A DNA stretch of 64,000 bases from the NCBI GenBank assembly GCA_037954325.1, contig JBBMNZ010000035.1, positions 2,730,001-2,794,000 of the forward strand, written 5' to 3'. This stretch comes from Fistularia commersonii. Taxonomy: Eukaryota > Chordata > Actinopteri > Syngnathiformes > Fistulariidae. This document shows positions 1 to 14,368 of this stretch, piece by piece (position 1 is the stretch's first letter; each line of letters starts with the position of its first letter). The notes under the pieces are model-generated. The model saw only the letters and a list, made by a program, of their open reading frames with translations. It did no database searches and was not told where the DNA came from. The position numbers and the translations under genes are program-made.

Positions 1-463
1 AGGAGATGACGGCGGCGAGCACCCACACGATGAAGATGATGCACTTGATGCGGCGCGGCGTCCTCTTCAGGTTGTACTCGATGGCCTGCGTGATGGACCA
101 GTAGCGGTCCAGGCTGATGGCGCACAGGTGCGCGATGGAGGCGGTGCAGAAGAGCACGTCCAACGCCAGGTAGATCTCGCACCACACCTCGCCGAAGTAC
201 CAGTAGCCCATGAGCTCGTTGGCCAAGGAGAACGGCATCACCAGGGTGGCCACCAGGATGTCGGCCGACGCCAGGGAGACCAGGAACAAGTTCTGCGGCG
301 CCTTGAGGGCCCTGCTGGTGAACACGGCGATGACCACCAGCACGTTGCCGAACACGGTCAGCACGATCATGAGGCCCACCAGGACCGTGAGCGGCAGGGA
401 GAACCGGAAGCTGAAGGGGGCGCCTCCGGGGGCGCTCAGGTTGCTATGGTTACCGGACTCCAT
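1..463 (-). CDS. adra2a: alpha-2 adrenergic receptor, N-terminal 154 codons (cut by window edge)
   Basis: Class A GPCR that binds adrenaline and noradrenaline and couples to Gi at the plasma membrane. The ATG is at 463-461 and the frame stays open to base 1. Visible are two N-glycosylation sequons (N5, N8), TM1 with the GN motif (N40), TM2 with the conserved Asp (D68), the extracellular-loop cysteine C95, the amine-binding Asp in TM3 (D102), and DRY at 119-121 followed by WSITQ, then most of TM4. The stretches FTSRALKAPQNLFLVSLASA and AIEYNLKRTPRRIK are typical of alpha-2 receptors. No intron is present, as expected for this intronless family. TM5-7 and the stop lie outside the window. The family call rests on sequence; the 2A subtype rests on linkage to shoc2, as in human. 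Other alpha-2 subtypes are not fully excluded. Confidence 0.9.
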   Translation of the reverse strand, partial: MESGNHSNLSAPGGAPFSFRFSLPLTVLVGLMIVLTVFGNVLVVIAVFTSRALKAPQNLFLVSLASADILVATLVMPFSLANELMGYWYFGEVWCEIYLALDVLFCTASIAHLCAISLDRYWSITQAIEYNLKRTPRRIKCIIFIVWVLAAVIS

Positions 464-602
464 CCTCGGGTTCGCCTCGGAGGTCAGGAGCTAGCGGTCC
501 CCCCTCCCGGGTGCCGGTCTGCGCTCCATCCCCTCCCCACCCCCGCACCCTGGAGCGGGTCCTCACTGGGCGGACGGGCGGCGCGTCTGCGGACGGCCGG
601 AA

Positions 603-870
603 GTCAACATCCCGCAAGAGAAGGAGGGAGGAAGAAGAAGAAGGAGAAGAAGAGGAGGAGGAGGAGGAGGAGGAGGAGGAGGAGAGGATCCCGTCAAAGT
701 CGTCTCACCTGCCGGCGGGGACGCGGGTTCTCCGGCGCCGGGGATCCGGACATCGTCGGCGGGGGAAGTTCTCTCAGCGGCGCGGTCGGGTGGAGGAAGA
801 GGAGGAGAAGAAGGAGGAGGAGGAGAAGAAGGAGGAGGAGAAGAAGGAGGAGGAGAAGAAGGAGGACCAT
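603..870 (+). repeat. polypurine (GAA/GAG)n tracts
   Basis: Two purine-only runs of GAA/GAG triplets lie at about 621-686 and 793-868, separated by a mixed-sequence segment. They sit just upstream of the adra2a coding region, possibly in its 5' leader, where the minus-strand RNA would be pyrimidine-rich. Arginine/glutamate-rich frames read here are by-products of the repeat. Confidence 0.85.
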
Positions 871-954
871 GAAGCGGCGGAAGCGACAAGTCTCCCTCTC
901 CTCCTCCCTCTTTCTATTTCTCTCAGATTTTTCCTCCCTCCCTCTTTCAATCCC

Positions 955-957
<3 letters not shown>

Positions 958-1002
<45 letters not shown>
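958..1002 (+). repeat. (CT)n microsatellite
   Basis: An almost pure TC dinucleotide run of about 44 bp, flanked by further pyrimidine-rich sequence from about 890. Confidence 0.95.
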
Positions 1003-1004
<2 letters not shown>

Positions 1005-1141
1005 CGTGCACTTGTGCACGGCGGAGCTAATAAAGCGGTAATCATGTTATCCGGGGCGCTGGCGTGCACGCTGGCGTGCACGGAGCCCCCCCGGGTCGTT
1101 GCCCCCCGGGGTAGAGTTCATGTTGGGGGTGGGAGCGGGGG

Positions 1142-1170
1142 TGACGTCATCCAGAAGGCAAGTGACGTCA
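1142..1170. promoter_or_regulatory. two perfect CRE palindromes upstream of adra2a
   Basis: TGACGTCA occurs at 1142-1149 and again at 1163-1170, 21 bp start to start, which is about two helical turns. The full 8-bp palindrome is the high-affinity CREB/ATF site. The pair lies about 680 bp upstream of the adra2a start codon on the side expected for its promoter. Function is inferred; no transcription start was identified. Confidence 0.6.
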
Positions 1171-1623
1171 TGGAGTTGAACGGCCGGACAGCAGGACGCC
1201 GGTTGATCCGCTGAGAAGAAATATCAGTGTGTTTTGGTCATTTTTGTAAGACAGCGGGAGACAGAATTGTTCTTATTTTCCTTCATTTACTGTTAATCTT
1301 TATTCTATTTTATTCTATTTTATTCTATTTTATTTTATTTTATTTTATTTTATTTTATTTTATTTTATATTTTATTTTATTTTATTATACTTTATTGTAT
1401 TTTATTTTATTTTATTTTATTCAAGTTTAACTTATATTATTCTATTCTAGTTTTATTTTACTTTATTGTATTTTATTTCATTCTAGTTTAATTTATTTTA
1501 TTTCACTTCATTTTGTTTTATTTATTTAACAGCTAAGACAATTTATATTTCATTATATTTCTTATTCTTCCTCCTTTATACTATTGTCTATTACTGTTAT
1601 GTTTTTACTTGAAACTCTGGCAC

Positions 1624-1672
1624 AACAATTTCCTTCGGGATTAATAAAGTTGTTCTCATCTCATCTCATCTC
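1624..1672 (+). mobile_element. non-LTR retrotransposon 3' tail, short copy
   Basis: It shows the family pattern AATTTCC..GGGATTAATAAAGT followed by TCATC-type short repeats (CTCATCTCATCTCATCTCTC). It resembles better copies at 5630, 43570 and 52620. The element class is not assigned. Confidence 0.55.
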
Positions 1673-4600
1673 TCTCATTTTACTTTATTTCATTTTATTT
1701 TATTTTATTTTATTTATTTTGTTTTATTCTAGTTTAACTTATATACATTTATTCTATTTTTATTTTACTTTATTTTATTTTATTTCATTCTAGTTTAATT
1801 TATTTTATTTTACTTTATTTTACTTTATTTCATTTTATTTTACTTTATTTTATTTATTTTGTTTTATTCTAGTTTAACTTATATACTTTTATTCTATTTT
1901 TATTTTAACTTTTTTTTACTTTATTTTATTTTATTTCATTCTAGTTCAACTTATTTCATTTTATATTACTTTATTTTATTCTATTTTATTCTAATTGAAC
2001 TCATGTTAACTTTTTTTATCGCATTTTATTTTCTGTCTCTTGAATTTCATTTTCTTTTTTAGTAAATTTCTTCCATTTTTTTCATTATATATTGTTTTGT
2101 TTTTCTTTCGATTTAGATGTAATTCATTGAATTTGTCAATCAGTTTCATAAAAGTTATTTTTTCCATTTTTTTCGTTTTCTGTTTTTTTAAGTTTATTGA
2201 GTTTCTTTTTTACTTTTTGTCTTAATTTTGTCTTTTAATAAGTTTCTTTTGGTTTTGTTTGTTTATTGTATTTGTTGCATTGTACTATAAGTTCATTTTT
2301 TATTTTCCCTTCAATTCACTTGCTTGAATTTTATTTTATTTGTTTTATTTCGGTTTTGTCGTTTCTTTTTGTTTTTCTTTTTCTTTTATTATTATTATGT
2401 GATGTATGTCATGTCGTTGACTGTCTATTATTTCCTTTTATTTTATTTTCATCCAGTTTCTTAAAAAGTATGTTACCATTTTTAAATTTTGTTTAATTGC
2501 ATTTACTTTTCTATTTTATTGATTTTTATTACTTTTATTGTTTTTATTGTTTTTTTTGTTAAATGCATTTTATTTCTCTTCTATTCAGTTTCTTCAATTG
2601 AATTCAATTCTTATAATTTGGATATTTTAATTTACTGCATTTTATTTACTTTTCAAATTTTATTTTCACTTGTTTCAGTTTCTTCTATCTTATTTATTTT
2701 TTATTTTAAGTTTCTTTTCCTGTCTTTTCTCTTTCTTTCAATTTTATTTTATTCTATTTTGTTTTCTCTTATATTCAATTTTAGTTTAATATATTTCGTT
2801 TTGTTTTCTATGTGATTTCATTTTATTTTATGATAGTTTTATTTATTTATTTATTTTTCTCTTATTTCACTTTTATTTTATTTAGTATTTATTTCATGTT
2901 TCATTTAGTTTAATATCATTCTATTTCGTCTTTAATTGTATTTAGTTTTTTTCCGTTAATTTTATTTTCACTTTAATTCAGTTTCTTCAATTTGTATTAA
3001 ATCTTATTTTCTTTTTTGTCATTTAGTGTACTTTTTATTCTGTTTCTTTGAATGTATTTTCTGTTATTCAGATTCTAAATTTTATCTATTTTTTGCGTTT
3101 TTCTAATATTATTTCATTTTATTATTCATGTTTTCTGTTTAATTTACTGTTTTTATAAAACTGTAATATTTTAAATTTTAATATAGACAAATGTATGAAT
3201 ATGTTTTTATCTTATGTTATATCACTTTGTTTTTTTTATTTGTTGTTTTTCATTATCCATTTTACTTAAATTTCTCTTTTTTTCTCATTTATTCAATTTC
3301 TTCAATTTTGTATTATTCTATTTCATTTTAATTCTCTTTTTTATCTTATTGTATTTTATTTTTTGGTTTCTTTATTTTATTTTACTTTTTCAGCGGTTGC
3401 TTCAATTTTATTGAATTCATTTTATTTCATTTTTTTATTCTTTGGCATTTTGTTTTTTTTTAACTTCTTTCCTTTTCACTTATTCAATTTTGTTTCTCTT
3501 TTTTTAAATTTGTTTTATCTTCTATTCAGTTTCTTCAATTTTATATTATTTTGTGTCGTTCGTCTTTTTTATTGTAATAAATTTCATTCTATAGTTCTCT
3601 CGTTTTCCTTTACATTAATCTTTTACTTACTTTTAAAATATTATTATATTTGGTTTTGTTTGGTTTTATTTTTTGTATTTTAATTTCTAGTTCCTTTTTT
3701 ATTTTCTCTGAGATTCAGTTTCTTCAATTTTATTCTATTCCATTTCTTTTTTTCTTCTTTATTTTATTACATTTATTTGTCTTTTGTTTTTATTTTATTC
3801 ATACTTTTCAATTTTGTTAATTACCTTTCAATTGACTTTTTTCCATATTAATGTATTCTATTTTCTGTTTATTCTATTTAAGTTTCTGTTATTCAGTTCC
3901 TTAATTGTTAATTAGTGTATTGTTTTTATTATTTCATGTATTTTATTATTTCATCGTGTGTCATTTTATCTTCTCTCTTATCCTGTTTCATCCATTTATT
4001 TTCCTTATTTTATTTCGTCCTCATGTTTTATTCCATATTTTTTTTCTTCAATTTCGTTTCTTTTCTCTAGTGTTTCATTTTATTTCACTCGATTTTATTT
4101 TACTTTCTTTTTTTCATTTTTTTACTTTCTTTTCATTGCATTTTTTTCTGTTTTCTCTTTTTACAGTTTCTTAAATTTAATTTAATTTTGACTTCAATTT
4201 ATTTTAATTCTATTAGATTTTGTTTTCATTTCTTCAAAAATTATTAGCATTTTTTTATTTATCTTTCAAGTACTTAATTTTTGTGTCGTGTTGATATTAT
4301 TTTTTCCACTTTATTCTACTTGTTATCTTTTTTTCTTTTTATATGATTACATTTTATGTTTTTTTTATTTTTGTCTTTTATTCAATTTCTTCATTTTCAT
4401 TTTATTTTATGTGGTTTCACTATGTTTCTTCTTAACGGATTGAATTTTCATTACTAGTAATGTAAAGTATTTCTTTACTTTTCTCTTTAATTCAGTGTCT
4501 TACATTTTATTTGTTTTTTTTATTTTGTTGCTTTTCATTGTCTGTTTCTTTTCTTTTCGCTTTCATTTAGTTTCTTCCTTATTATCATTTTTTCTTGATT

Positions 4601-4761
4601 TTTTTTATTGAATCACATTTCATTTTCGGTTTTTTACTTTACTCTATTTTTTTTTTTTCATTTTAGGTTCTCTTCAGTTTATTTCCTTGTCTTTCGTTTT
4701 ATTTATTTTTGGTATTGGTATTTTTGGTATTTTCACTTTTTGGTATTTTTATTTTATTTTA

Positions 4762-4935
4762 TCGATCATAAAGATAAGATAAGATAAGATAAGATAAGAT
4801 AAGATAAGATAAGATAAACTTTATTGATCCCCATGGGGGAAATTCCTCGCAGCGCGAAACAGTTATAATGTCAAAAAAAGGAAATAAATCTGACTATAAA
4901 TATGAATATAAATAGAAAGGCAAAAGATAGCGCGG
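4762..4935 (-). mobile_element. non-LTR retrotransposon 3' end with (GATAA)n tail
   Basis: Read on the minus strand: GCGCTGCGAGGAATTTCC, a hairpin of C-run and G-run around ATG, then GATCAATAAAGT and about ten TTATC pentamers. The layout (conserved hairpin, AATAAA-like signal, simple-repeat tail) is typical of fish LINE/SINE 3' ends. The 5' part is short or absent. Confidence 0.65.
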
Positions 4936-5270
4936 CAAAAATAAAAAAAAAATTGCTTTTCATTTTCATTTTTTTTATTTTATTTTGTCTTTCATTACAT
5001 TTCACTATTTTTAAATTTTATTGTATATGTCTTGCTTTTGTTTTAGTGTTTGCATTTATTTTCTGTCCATTTTATTTTCTTTTCTCTTTCATTAAATTTC
5101 TCAATTTTCCTTAACGTTTTCTATTTGTCTTTTTTTTTTGTTTTGCTTTTTGCATTTTATTTTCTGTCCATTTTATTTTATTTTCTCTCATATTCCCTTT
5201 ATTCTATTATTTCCCCCCCTTGTTTTATCTATTTAATGATGCATTTTCTTTATTTGTTGTTATTTCAAAC

Positions 5271-5627
5271 TTTCCTCCGGTTCCGTCCGGTCAGGAATGT
5301 CAGAACTTCGAGCCGATGCTCTCCAGACTCCTGGTGGAACCACAAAGTTCTCACAGTTTGTGTTTGTGTTTGTCGTCCGTGGCCAATTGCTAATCACTGT
5401 GGGGGTGGCTGGGGGGTCCTCAGAGGAGAGGATTCCTGCAGAGCTGTGGGAGAACTTGGAGGACGTTACTCATTTCTGCAAGGAATGAAGAGGAAGGTCC
5501 AGAACTGCCACGACCCCGGAGGATTTTTCCACGCAACATTTTTTAAAAAACACCCCCTTTTAAATTGCCTTTTGCACCCATCGCGTCTGCACGTACACAC
5601 TCATGACACACAGTCAAGATTATTCTA
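5271..5627. other. intergenic, no feature recognised
   Basis: Mixed-composition sequence between the T-rich tract and the next retrotransposon tail. Two open frames on the + strand (to 5637 and to 5488) show no recognisable domain, and the longer one starts inside T-rich repeat sequence. Confidence 0.5.
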
Positions 5628-5725
5628 CAGAAATTAAATTAAATTAAATTAAATTAAATTAAATTAAATTTCCCCAATGTGGATCAATAAAGTATTATCT
5701 TGTCTTTTAACATCTTATCTTAAAA
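5628..5725 (+). mobile_element. non-LTR retrotransposon 3' tail with (TTAAA)n lead-in
   Basis: A run of TTAAA pentamers leads into TTTCCCCAATGTGGATCAAT, then AAAGTATTATCTTGTC and a TCTTATCTTA remnant. It is the same 3' tail family as at 4762 (opposite strand). Confidence 0.65.
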
Positions 5726-5879
5726 ATACATTTTTTTAGTTTGTGTTACTTTAAAAATAGTTAGATAGTAAATAGTAAACTAAAATTGGAGCTGAAAGAT
5801 AAACATGTGATAAATCAAAATGATGAATGATATGGACTACAAATGTCAAAATAGAATAATCAAAGAAAAAAAAAAGGAA

Positions 5880-6835
5880 AATATATATATTTGTTTATAT
5901 ATATATATATATATAAACTATATATATATATATTATATATATTAAAACATAAAAACATAAAAAAAAAACATGTAGTTACATCACATTAATATATTATATA
6001 TTACATATAACATTATTGTAATTTTTTATTACAATTTTATATAGAGGGAGATATACTATAATTATGAATGTTAGATAGAGAAACCTCGAACTGATGATCT
6101 CCAGCCTCCTATACATATATCTATTAACATGTTCATATCATATATTTTTATGTGTGTGTCTGTATGTATATACATATATTCTTATATATAATATAATTAT
6201 ATACATATATATGTGTATATGTATATATATATGTGTGTGTGTGTATGTGTATGTGTGTGTGTGTGTGTATGTAATTAGATGTTATATGATATTAAGTTAT
6301 ATATATACATATACAATGTATTTATATAATTTATGAAATGTAGTATACAGTATTGTATATATATATATATATAAATATATTTTTATGTACATACATTACA
6401 TATATATTAAATATACATATATTGAGATCATCTCCAGACTCCATATATATGTATATAATATATTATATATGTACATGCATATATAGACATGTATATATAA
6501 GTATATATATACATATATACATGTCTTGTATACATATATATTAGACATATACGTGTCTTATATATACATGTCTATATATATATGTATATAGACATGTATA
6601 TAAAAGTATACATACATGTACATATTTATATGTGTGTATATATATATATCTATCAAGTTATATATATAACTATACATATAAATATATATAATCTATTAAA
6701 ATATATATAAATATTTACACTTAAATATTTATATACACATATAAGCATATATAAATATTCATACATATATATATATAAAAATATATGTAATATATGTTAC
6801 ATATATATGTTAATATACATATATGAGTATGGAGA
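5880..6835. repeat. TA/TG-rich dinucleotide region
   Basis: About 950 bp of imperfect (TA)n with TATG and TG interruptions, including pure TA runs near 5882-5940 and 6355-6375 and (TG)n near 6232-6270. It is self-complementary over many short segments. No gene is seen. Confidence 0.9.
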
Positions 6836-7370
6836 ACACGACCTCCACAGTCTCTGTTTTTGTAATAATTCTAATAATGTTGCCAATAATAATTATTATC
6901 AAAGCAATAAATTATATAATTTATTTACATGCCATACTTATATAACAATTATATTTCCCCACCACTACCACCATAACCCAGGCTTCCAGGATTATATCTT
7001 TGATGTATATTAAAGATAGAATTGTACATCTCAGCAAGTCACCCTTTTATACATGTTTATAAAATGTCTAAAAACCCAGTAATGGATGCAGTACTACTCC
7101 AAGTAACCCACTCACAAGTGTAATCGAGTACTTGACGTTACTCTGAACAGTGTTTGTTATAGTTCCTCATCTTATCATATTATCTTTTCTAACTAATAGT
7201 ACAAGAAGCGAGTAATTCAAACATGTAAAAAGTTCTGCAGTATTTTTCCACGGCTGCACTAGCCGGTGACACGCGCGCCAGCCGCTGTTTGGCGGTAAAC
7301 ACAAGTGCACCGTCTGGCCCGCGCGAGCGCACCGATGGGGGTGCGGGCGCGCCTGTAGTACCGCCCGCCG

Positions 7371-7387
7371 CCACTAGGGGGCGCTAG
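7371..7387 (+). promoter_or_regulatory. CTCF-like motif
   Basis: CCACTAGGGGGCGCTAG is a near-perfect match to the CTCF core (CCASYAGRKGGCRS). It lies between adra2a and shoc2. Occupancy is not known. Confidence 0.5.
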
Positions 7388-7582
7388 AGCGAACACCGGC
7401 GCCAGTAGCGCAACCTTAAACAGACCCGTGTTTACAGGTAAGTTATAGGAAGAAAAAGAAGAAAAAGAGGAAGAAGAAGAAGAAGAAGAAAAAGAAAAGG
7501 AGGAAGAAGAAGAAGAAGAGGAACAAGAAGAAGGAGGATTCACCCCTTTCAAGAAAATTACAAACCGCCCTGCCGAGACTGA

Positions 7583-7597
7583 CCGCTAGGAGGCGCT
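7583..7597 (+). promoter_or_regulatory. CTCF-like motif
   Basis: CCGCTAGGAGGCGCT has the same orientation as the motif at 7371, 212 bp further on, and is a slightly weaker match. Confidence 0.4.
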
Positions 7598-8427
7598 GTT
7601 GCGTTGGATCAGACGGGACCGGAAGTCCAGACGCTTTTAATGTAATTTGTGGTTATTTTTTATTATCATTTTATTCAAAGTTGTGTGAACATCATAAGAA
7701 AACGGTTAATAAAAGTGTGATATTGAAAGTCGTTTTTTTTTTTTTAAATGAAATATCACAGACGGGCTCATCCAGCTTTATCCCCAGATGTCCCGCTGAA
7801 CATTTGCATTTCGGAGTCATTCCATCTTCTTCTTCATCTCCATTTTGTGACATCTTGAAAGGTGTTCATCTTTCAGGCTTGAGGTAACCATCCTCTCAAA
7901 TTAACATCTCTCTCTCTCTCTCTAACACACAGACACACACACACACACTTCAAGAAGTGAGATCAGATCCATGTCCTGGTCTGGACCATAACCTTCTAAA
8001 AGATGTTGGGGCTTAACATACCAGAGGTGTGTTCTCCTTACAGATCTGCAGAGGTTCCTGGGAGTAGCAGAGAAGACGGTCCAGCCCAAGATCTGACCAT
8101 GAAAGCAATCAGGGGGTGGATGAAGACCTCTTGACGTGAGAACATGGAGGGAACCAAGGCAGGAGAACATGGGTTTATACAGAGGAAAAACCACATAGCA
8201 GGAACCAGTATAGCAGTAGATCAGAACTTCCATATTTTTGGTCGTGGTGCCTCAGTCCACAAGCAGAGGGCAGCACCGGCCCACCTTCCACACCTGCTGT
8301 GTGGTCCAGGTGACCATGGAACCAGGCTGCAGAGGTCACCATCTTCACCTGGCCCCAAAACACCTGCCAGGTTAGCTCCGCCCCCCGGTAATCACAACAA
8401 ACAGCACATGATGTAAAAGTGGGAAAC

Positions 8428-8442
8428 AGCGCCCCCTGCTGG
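8428..8442 (-). promoter_or_regulatory. CTCF-like motif, reverse orientation
   Basis: On the minus strand it reads CCAGCAGGGGGCGCT, a textbook CTCF core. It faces the two forward motifs at 7371 and 7583. Confidence 0.5.
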
Positions 8443-8599
8443 ACACTCCAGACTGTAAACACGTAAAGAAAGCGTCCAAAGTTTGATTGACATGCACACA
8501 CAGGGTTGGGGTGGGGTGAGGTGAGTCAGGTAAGCTTTGTTTGGGATTTTTAATGTACAGTCACTTAAAAGGAGACTAACTGAATACACATTTCATCAT

Positions 8600-8603
8600 T
8601 TAG

Positions 8604-8635
<32 letters not shown>

Positions 8636-10567
8636 AACATTCAATGATTTCAAATAAAACAGTGCTGATCCGAACAGCAACCAGCCAGTTCGCTTGCGGT
8701 GGAGAAAGCAGGATATGCGGTTCTGCCGGCGCCCCCGGGGCCGACCAGGTTCCTTTAACACCGGTTCCGTCTCCCACCCGCCCCCCCGAACATGGAGGAC
8801 GGCTCTGGTCCGAGCCTGCGGGAACTTCTAATATTTTCAACTCCGTACAAATTTACAAGATTAAAATACTTCTTTCGCCGAAACAAAAACGCCCCCCTCC
8901 CTCCACCCCCTCCCCGTTTGCAAAGAACCGCAGAGAGGCGACTGCGTGGAGGGATGGCGGCAGTGGGGGGGGGGGGGAGGGGGGGGAGGAAGGGGGCAAA
9001 AAGGAAATTAAAAAAAAAAAAAAAGTGCATCAGAGCAGCAGCATCGCTGGGACAGTGTGGGACAAGTGATGATGTTTTAAAGGTTAAATTAGGAGTTAAA
9101 TCAAGGGAACGGTTTTAATTCAGATTATGTGTGAGTGTGTGTGTGTGTGAGGGGGGGGGGGAATCGACCTGTCAGTGTCTGATATCAAACCATCTTGGAG
9201 GACCTCCACGCCTACTCCACCGCTAAGTCCTTTTGTTTTTTAATTTCTTGATATGTTGGTTGATGATGAGCTGGGTTGTTTGGAGGAGGGGGGGGGGGGG
9301 GGGAGTAAAATGGAGGGAGGAGGTGGTAGCCCAACACTGGATATACAAGTCAAACTGGTAAACATTAGCTTAAAAAAAAAAAAAAAAAAAAATTAAAAAA
9401 TTGCACTGAAGGCAACGACCGGGGTTGGAGAACATCATTCATCTTGTCACCTCCGCCCCCGTCCCCGTCCCGCTCTATCAATACCTCTTTGTCACGCAGA
9501 AGCAACGACAGATGGGGGGGTGGGGGGGGGCACAGCACCACCCACTTTGGAGAAAGTCCGACCCCCCACCGCCAAGGAGCACGTTTGATTGGCATTTGTC
9601 ATATGTATACATTACTAGCTTTATCTGAGGAGCACTGCTGTGATTGGTTCAAAGTAACCCCCGCCCCCCCCCGAAAAAAAAAGCAAAATTAGAACCGACG
9701 ATGAGGTTCTTTCATTCGCTCCGGCAGATCCGTCCCATCACGGAAATAAAATGTCAAAATAACCGTAAAACCTTAAAAAAAAAAAAAAAAAATAATAATA
9801 ATTTATCTCTTTGTATCTGGTGGGATTGTGTTTAGCAGTGAGCCGCTGGCCACTCTAAACGTAGGCACAGTTTAAAAACAAAAAAGAAATTTGCAAAAAT
9901 TGACAACAACGCGCCGTCGTCCGGATCTTTTGTTCGCCGCGGTCGAGATGCGATACTGCAAATCGCCTCCGGGGGAGAAGAAGAAGAAGAAGAAGAAGAA
10001 GATGAAAAACAAAAGGGCGTATCAAAAAAAAAACAAAAAAAAAAAAACCTTGGATGGAGGGAGGGGTGTGACGATTAAATTATGGCAGCAGCAGGAGATG
10101 TGAAGTTCCAGAGACCTTTGTGTTTTTGCATATCACGGGATCCTTGCTGGCGCGGCGGATGCTTGGAATTACTGGAACACGTTGGCAATGGGGAGCGCAG
10201 TTCACATGATTCAAAGACTCGCCACGTAGCTCACACGCACTCGATATCTAAATTTATACATCTTCAGTTTTGGCAAAGAGACGGAACGGTTTCCCTCGCA
10301 TATATGTATGTACGTGTGTGTGTGTGTGTGTGTGAGATTCGGAATGAAACGATGAGCGGCGGGGGAAGGGGGTCCGGAGATGACCGTGATAAACTCTAGG
10401 AGGAACGTCTGAACGGAGTCTCAGACAGGTTCTCCAGGTCTCCTGCTCCCAGGTTGGCGAAACAAGCGCTCCCTTTCTGGCGCCCTCCTCCCGTTTAACC
10501 CCCCCGACGCTGATTGAGGCGGGTCCAATGTCTGGGGATACATATGGTGGCAGGCGGGCGAATGTAG

Positions 10568-10602
<35 letters not shown>

Positions 10603-10666
10603 AGGGGGGGGGGGGGGGGGGGGTCGCAGAGCGAGAGGAGGGTCCGGCGCTGAGCTGCTCCTGGGC
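8600..10666 (-). other. shoc2: probable shoc2 3' untranslated region
   Basis: Sequence following the shoc2 stop in transcript direction. It carries a C-run and (CA)n close to the stop, several A/T homopolymers (for example poly-A on + at 8604-8633 and 9372-9391) and no coding signal. Possible weak poly(A) signals (ATTAAA on minus) lie near 9112 and 8549, but the true end is not determinable here. Confidence 0.4.
10568..10623 (+). repeat. (TG)n followed by G-run
   Basis: About 17 TG dinucleotides (10568-10601) run directly into a G-rich run of about 20 bases (10602-10623). In shoc2 mRNA sense this is a C-run followed by (CA)n, starting about 45 nt after the stop codon. Confidence 0.95.
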
Positions 10667-13995
<3,329 letters not shown>

Positions 13996-13999
<4 letters not shown>

Positions 14000-14034
14000 G
14001 TCGACGTTATCGGGCCTCCTGCGGAGCTGCTCAT
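13996..14034 (-). CDS. shoc2 upstream ORF overlapping the start codon
   Basis: An ATG at 14034-14032 opens a 12-codon frame (MSSSAGGPITST) whose TGA stop (13998-13996) overlaps the main shoc2 ATG (13999-13997) as ATGA. It lies in the same exon as the shoc2 start. The upstream start context is weak (C at -3); the main start has G at -3. Translation is unproven; it could tune shoc2 expression by termination and re-initiation. Confidence 0.5.
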
Positions 14035-14368
14035 GGGAGTCTCTCTCGTCGGGTTACTTGTTCATGAAAAAGAGTCACAGACGGCTGAGAAGGCTTTTTG
14101 AGAAAACATTACCGCGCAGGGCCGCGCATGTGATTATCCTCCAAACACAGGCCTGATATATAAAGGGTCTTAAGATACTTTTTAAAAGTAGCTTTTTTGT
14201 GTCTGCACGGGTAGAAAACGGTTGTGGAGTAACTGGGCCGCGGCATCCGACGACCACATGCTTAAGTGTTGCAGCTGCATCCAATCCCAGGGTCTTTGGG
14301 TTAACTTTCCTAATTTCCGTCAGCTGAAGAGGTCATCGATGTTCTCTTTTTAATCCCTCAATGAGTTG
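14000..14368 (-). other. shoc2: shoc2 5' leader, inferred start of exon 2
   Basis: On the minus strand a strong acceptor (CTTTCCCCAACAG after a long T-rich run) ends at 14369, so exon 2 probably starts at 14368 and carries 369 nt of leader before the ATG. No splice evidence is available. Confidence 0.55.

Larger units (their letters stand above)
1221..5270 (+). repeat. 4-kb T-rich tract with TTTTA/TTCTA pentamer core
   Basis: Nearly every line is dominated by T with interspersed A on the + strand. Regular TTTTA pentamers are seen at about 1300-1430 and 1680-1990, decaying to loose T-rich sequence until about 4760. There is no coding signal: the F/L/I-rich open frames reflect composition. Two retrotransposon 3' tails are embedded, one at about 1624 (+) and one at about 4762 (-). 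The rest of the stretch holds nothing else I recognise. Confidence 0.9.
6836..8599. other. intergenic region between adra2a and shoc2
   Basis: It contains a purine-rich AAG/GAA stretch (about 7446-7540), short TC and CA runs (7907-7949), three CTCF-like motifs and no recognisable coding sequence. Phrases near 8140-8175 weakly resemble the tRNA-headed repeat family seen elsewhere in the window. Confidence 0.5.

Noticed and set aside
128..1041. Open frames of 300 and 176 codons on + rich in R and E
   Set aside because: They run antisense to adra2a and then through GAA/GAG repeats; the composition comes from the repeat.
1227..5637. Many F/L/I-rich open frames on +
   Set aside because: T-rich low-complexity DNA lacks stops by composition; no domain or splice context.
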